DNA of 6,350 nt from Planctomycetaceae bacterium TMED10. Its GTDB lineage: Bacteria; Planctomycetota; Planctomycetia; Pirellulales; UBA7805. This document shows positions 6,341 to 6,350 of this stretch, one piece after another. Made by a program: the position numbers and the translations under genes. Every line of letters begins with the position of its first letter. The first letter of the stretch is position 1. The notes under the pieces were generated by a model, which was given only the letters and a program-made list of their open reading frames with translations, ran no database searches and was not told where the DNA came from. The stretch covers positions 24,729 through 31,078 of the forward strand of contig NHBP01000019.1 of assembly GCA_002168195.1 (NCBI GenBank). Reading direction: 5' to 3'.

Positions 6341-6350
6341 TCTTTTGAAT

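Noticed and set aside
1..6350. Defence system, mobile element, CRISPR or RNA gene
   Set aside because: No nuclease, helicase, transposase, integrase or reverse transcriptase motifs, no regularly spaced repeats and no tRNA-like folds were seen.

Overview
The window looks like chromosomal DNA from a planctomycete (phylum Planctomycetota). The main clue is a pseudopilin-like protein of the DUF1559 / 'H-X9-DG' family, which is heavily expanded in that phylum. A small FHA protein of planctomycete style and an exported MsrA fit the same origin. I cannot name the genus. No tRNA, rRNA, CRISPR array, transposase or phage gene is visible, so this looks like ordinary core or flexible chromosome rather than a mobile island.

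Layout: on the + strand, 25-771 encodes an assimilatory adenylyl-sulfate reductase (CysH, [4Fe-4S] type). After 59 bp comes an Rrf2-family regulator (831-1259) that lacks the iron-sulfur cysteines and resembles the Firmicute cysteine regulator CymR. Everything after that lies on the - strand. A large APC-superfamily permease (1279-3372) converges on the regulator with only 19 bp between the stop codons. Then come the DUF1559 pseudopilin-like protein (3600-4511, start fixed by a clear AAGGAG), an exported peptide methionine sulfoxide reductase MsrA (4719-5417) and an FHA-domain protein (5522-6181). A hairpin at 4655-4685 separates msrA from the pseudopilin gene. The last 169 bases hold only a candidate promoter for the FHA gene.

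How the genes may work together: cysH and the CymR-like regulator form a plausible sulfur-assimilation pair. The permease (substrate unknown) and MsrA (methionine sulfoxide repair) could also belong to sulfur or amino-acid metabolism, but they are on the opposite strand and nothing in the sequence proves a link. The pseudopilin-like and FHA proteins look functionally separate.

The most unusual feature is in the permease. Between its last two predicted membrane helices it carries a domain of about 75 residues, predicted to face out of the cytoplasm, that reads like a flagellin 'hook IN' motif. A cytoplasmic C-terminal alpha/beta domain resembling a universal stress protein follows. A structural module of flagellins inside a transporter is the best candidate here for something undescribed.
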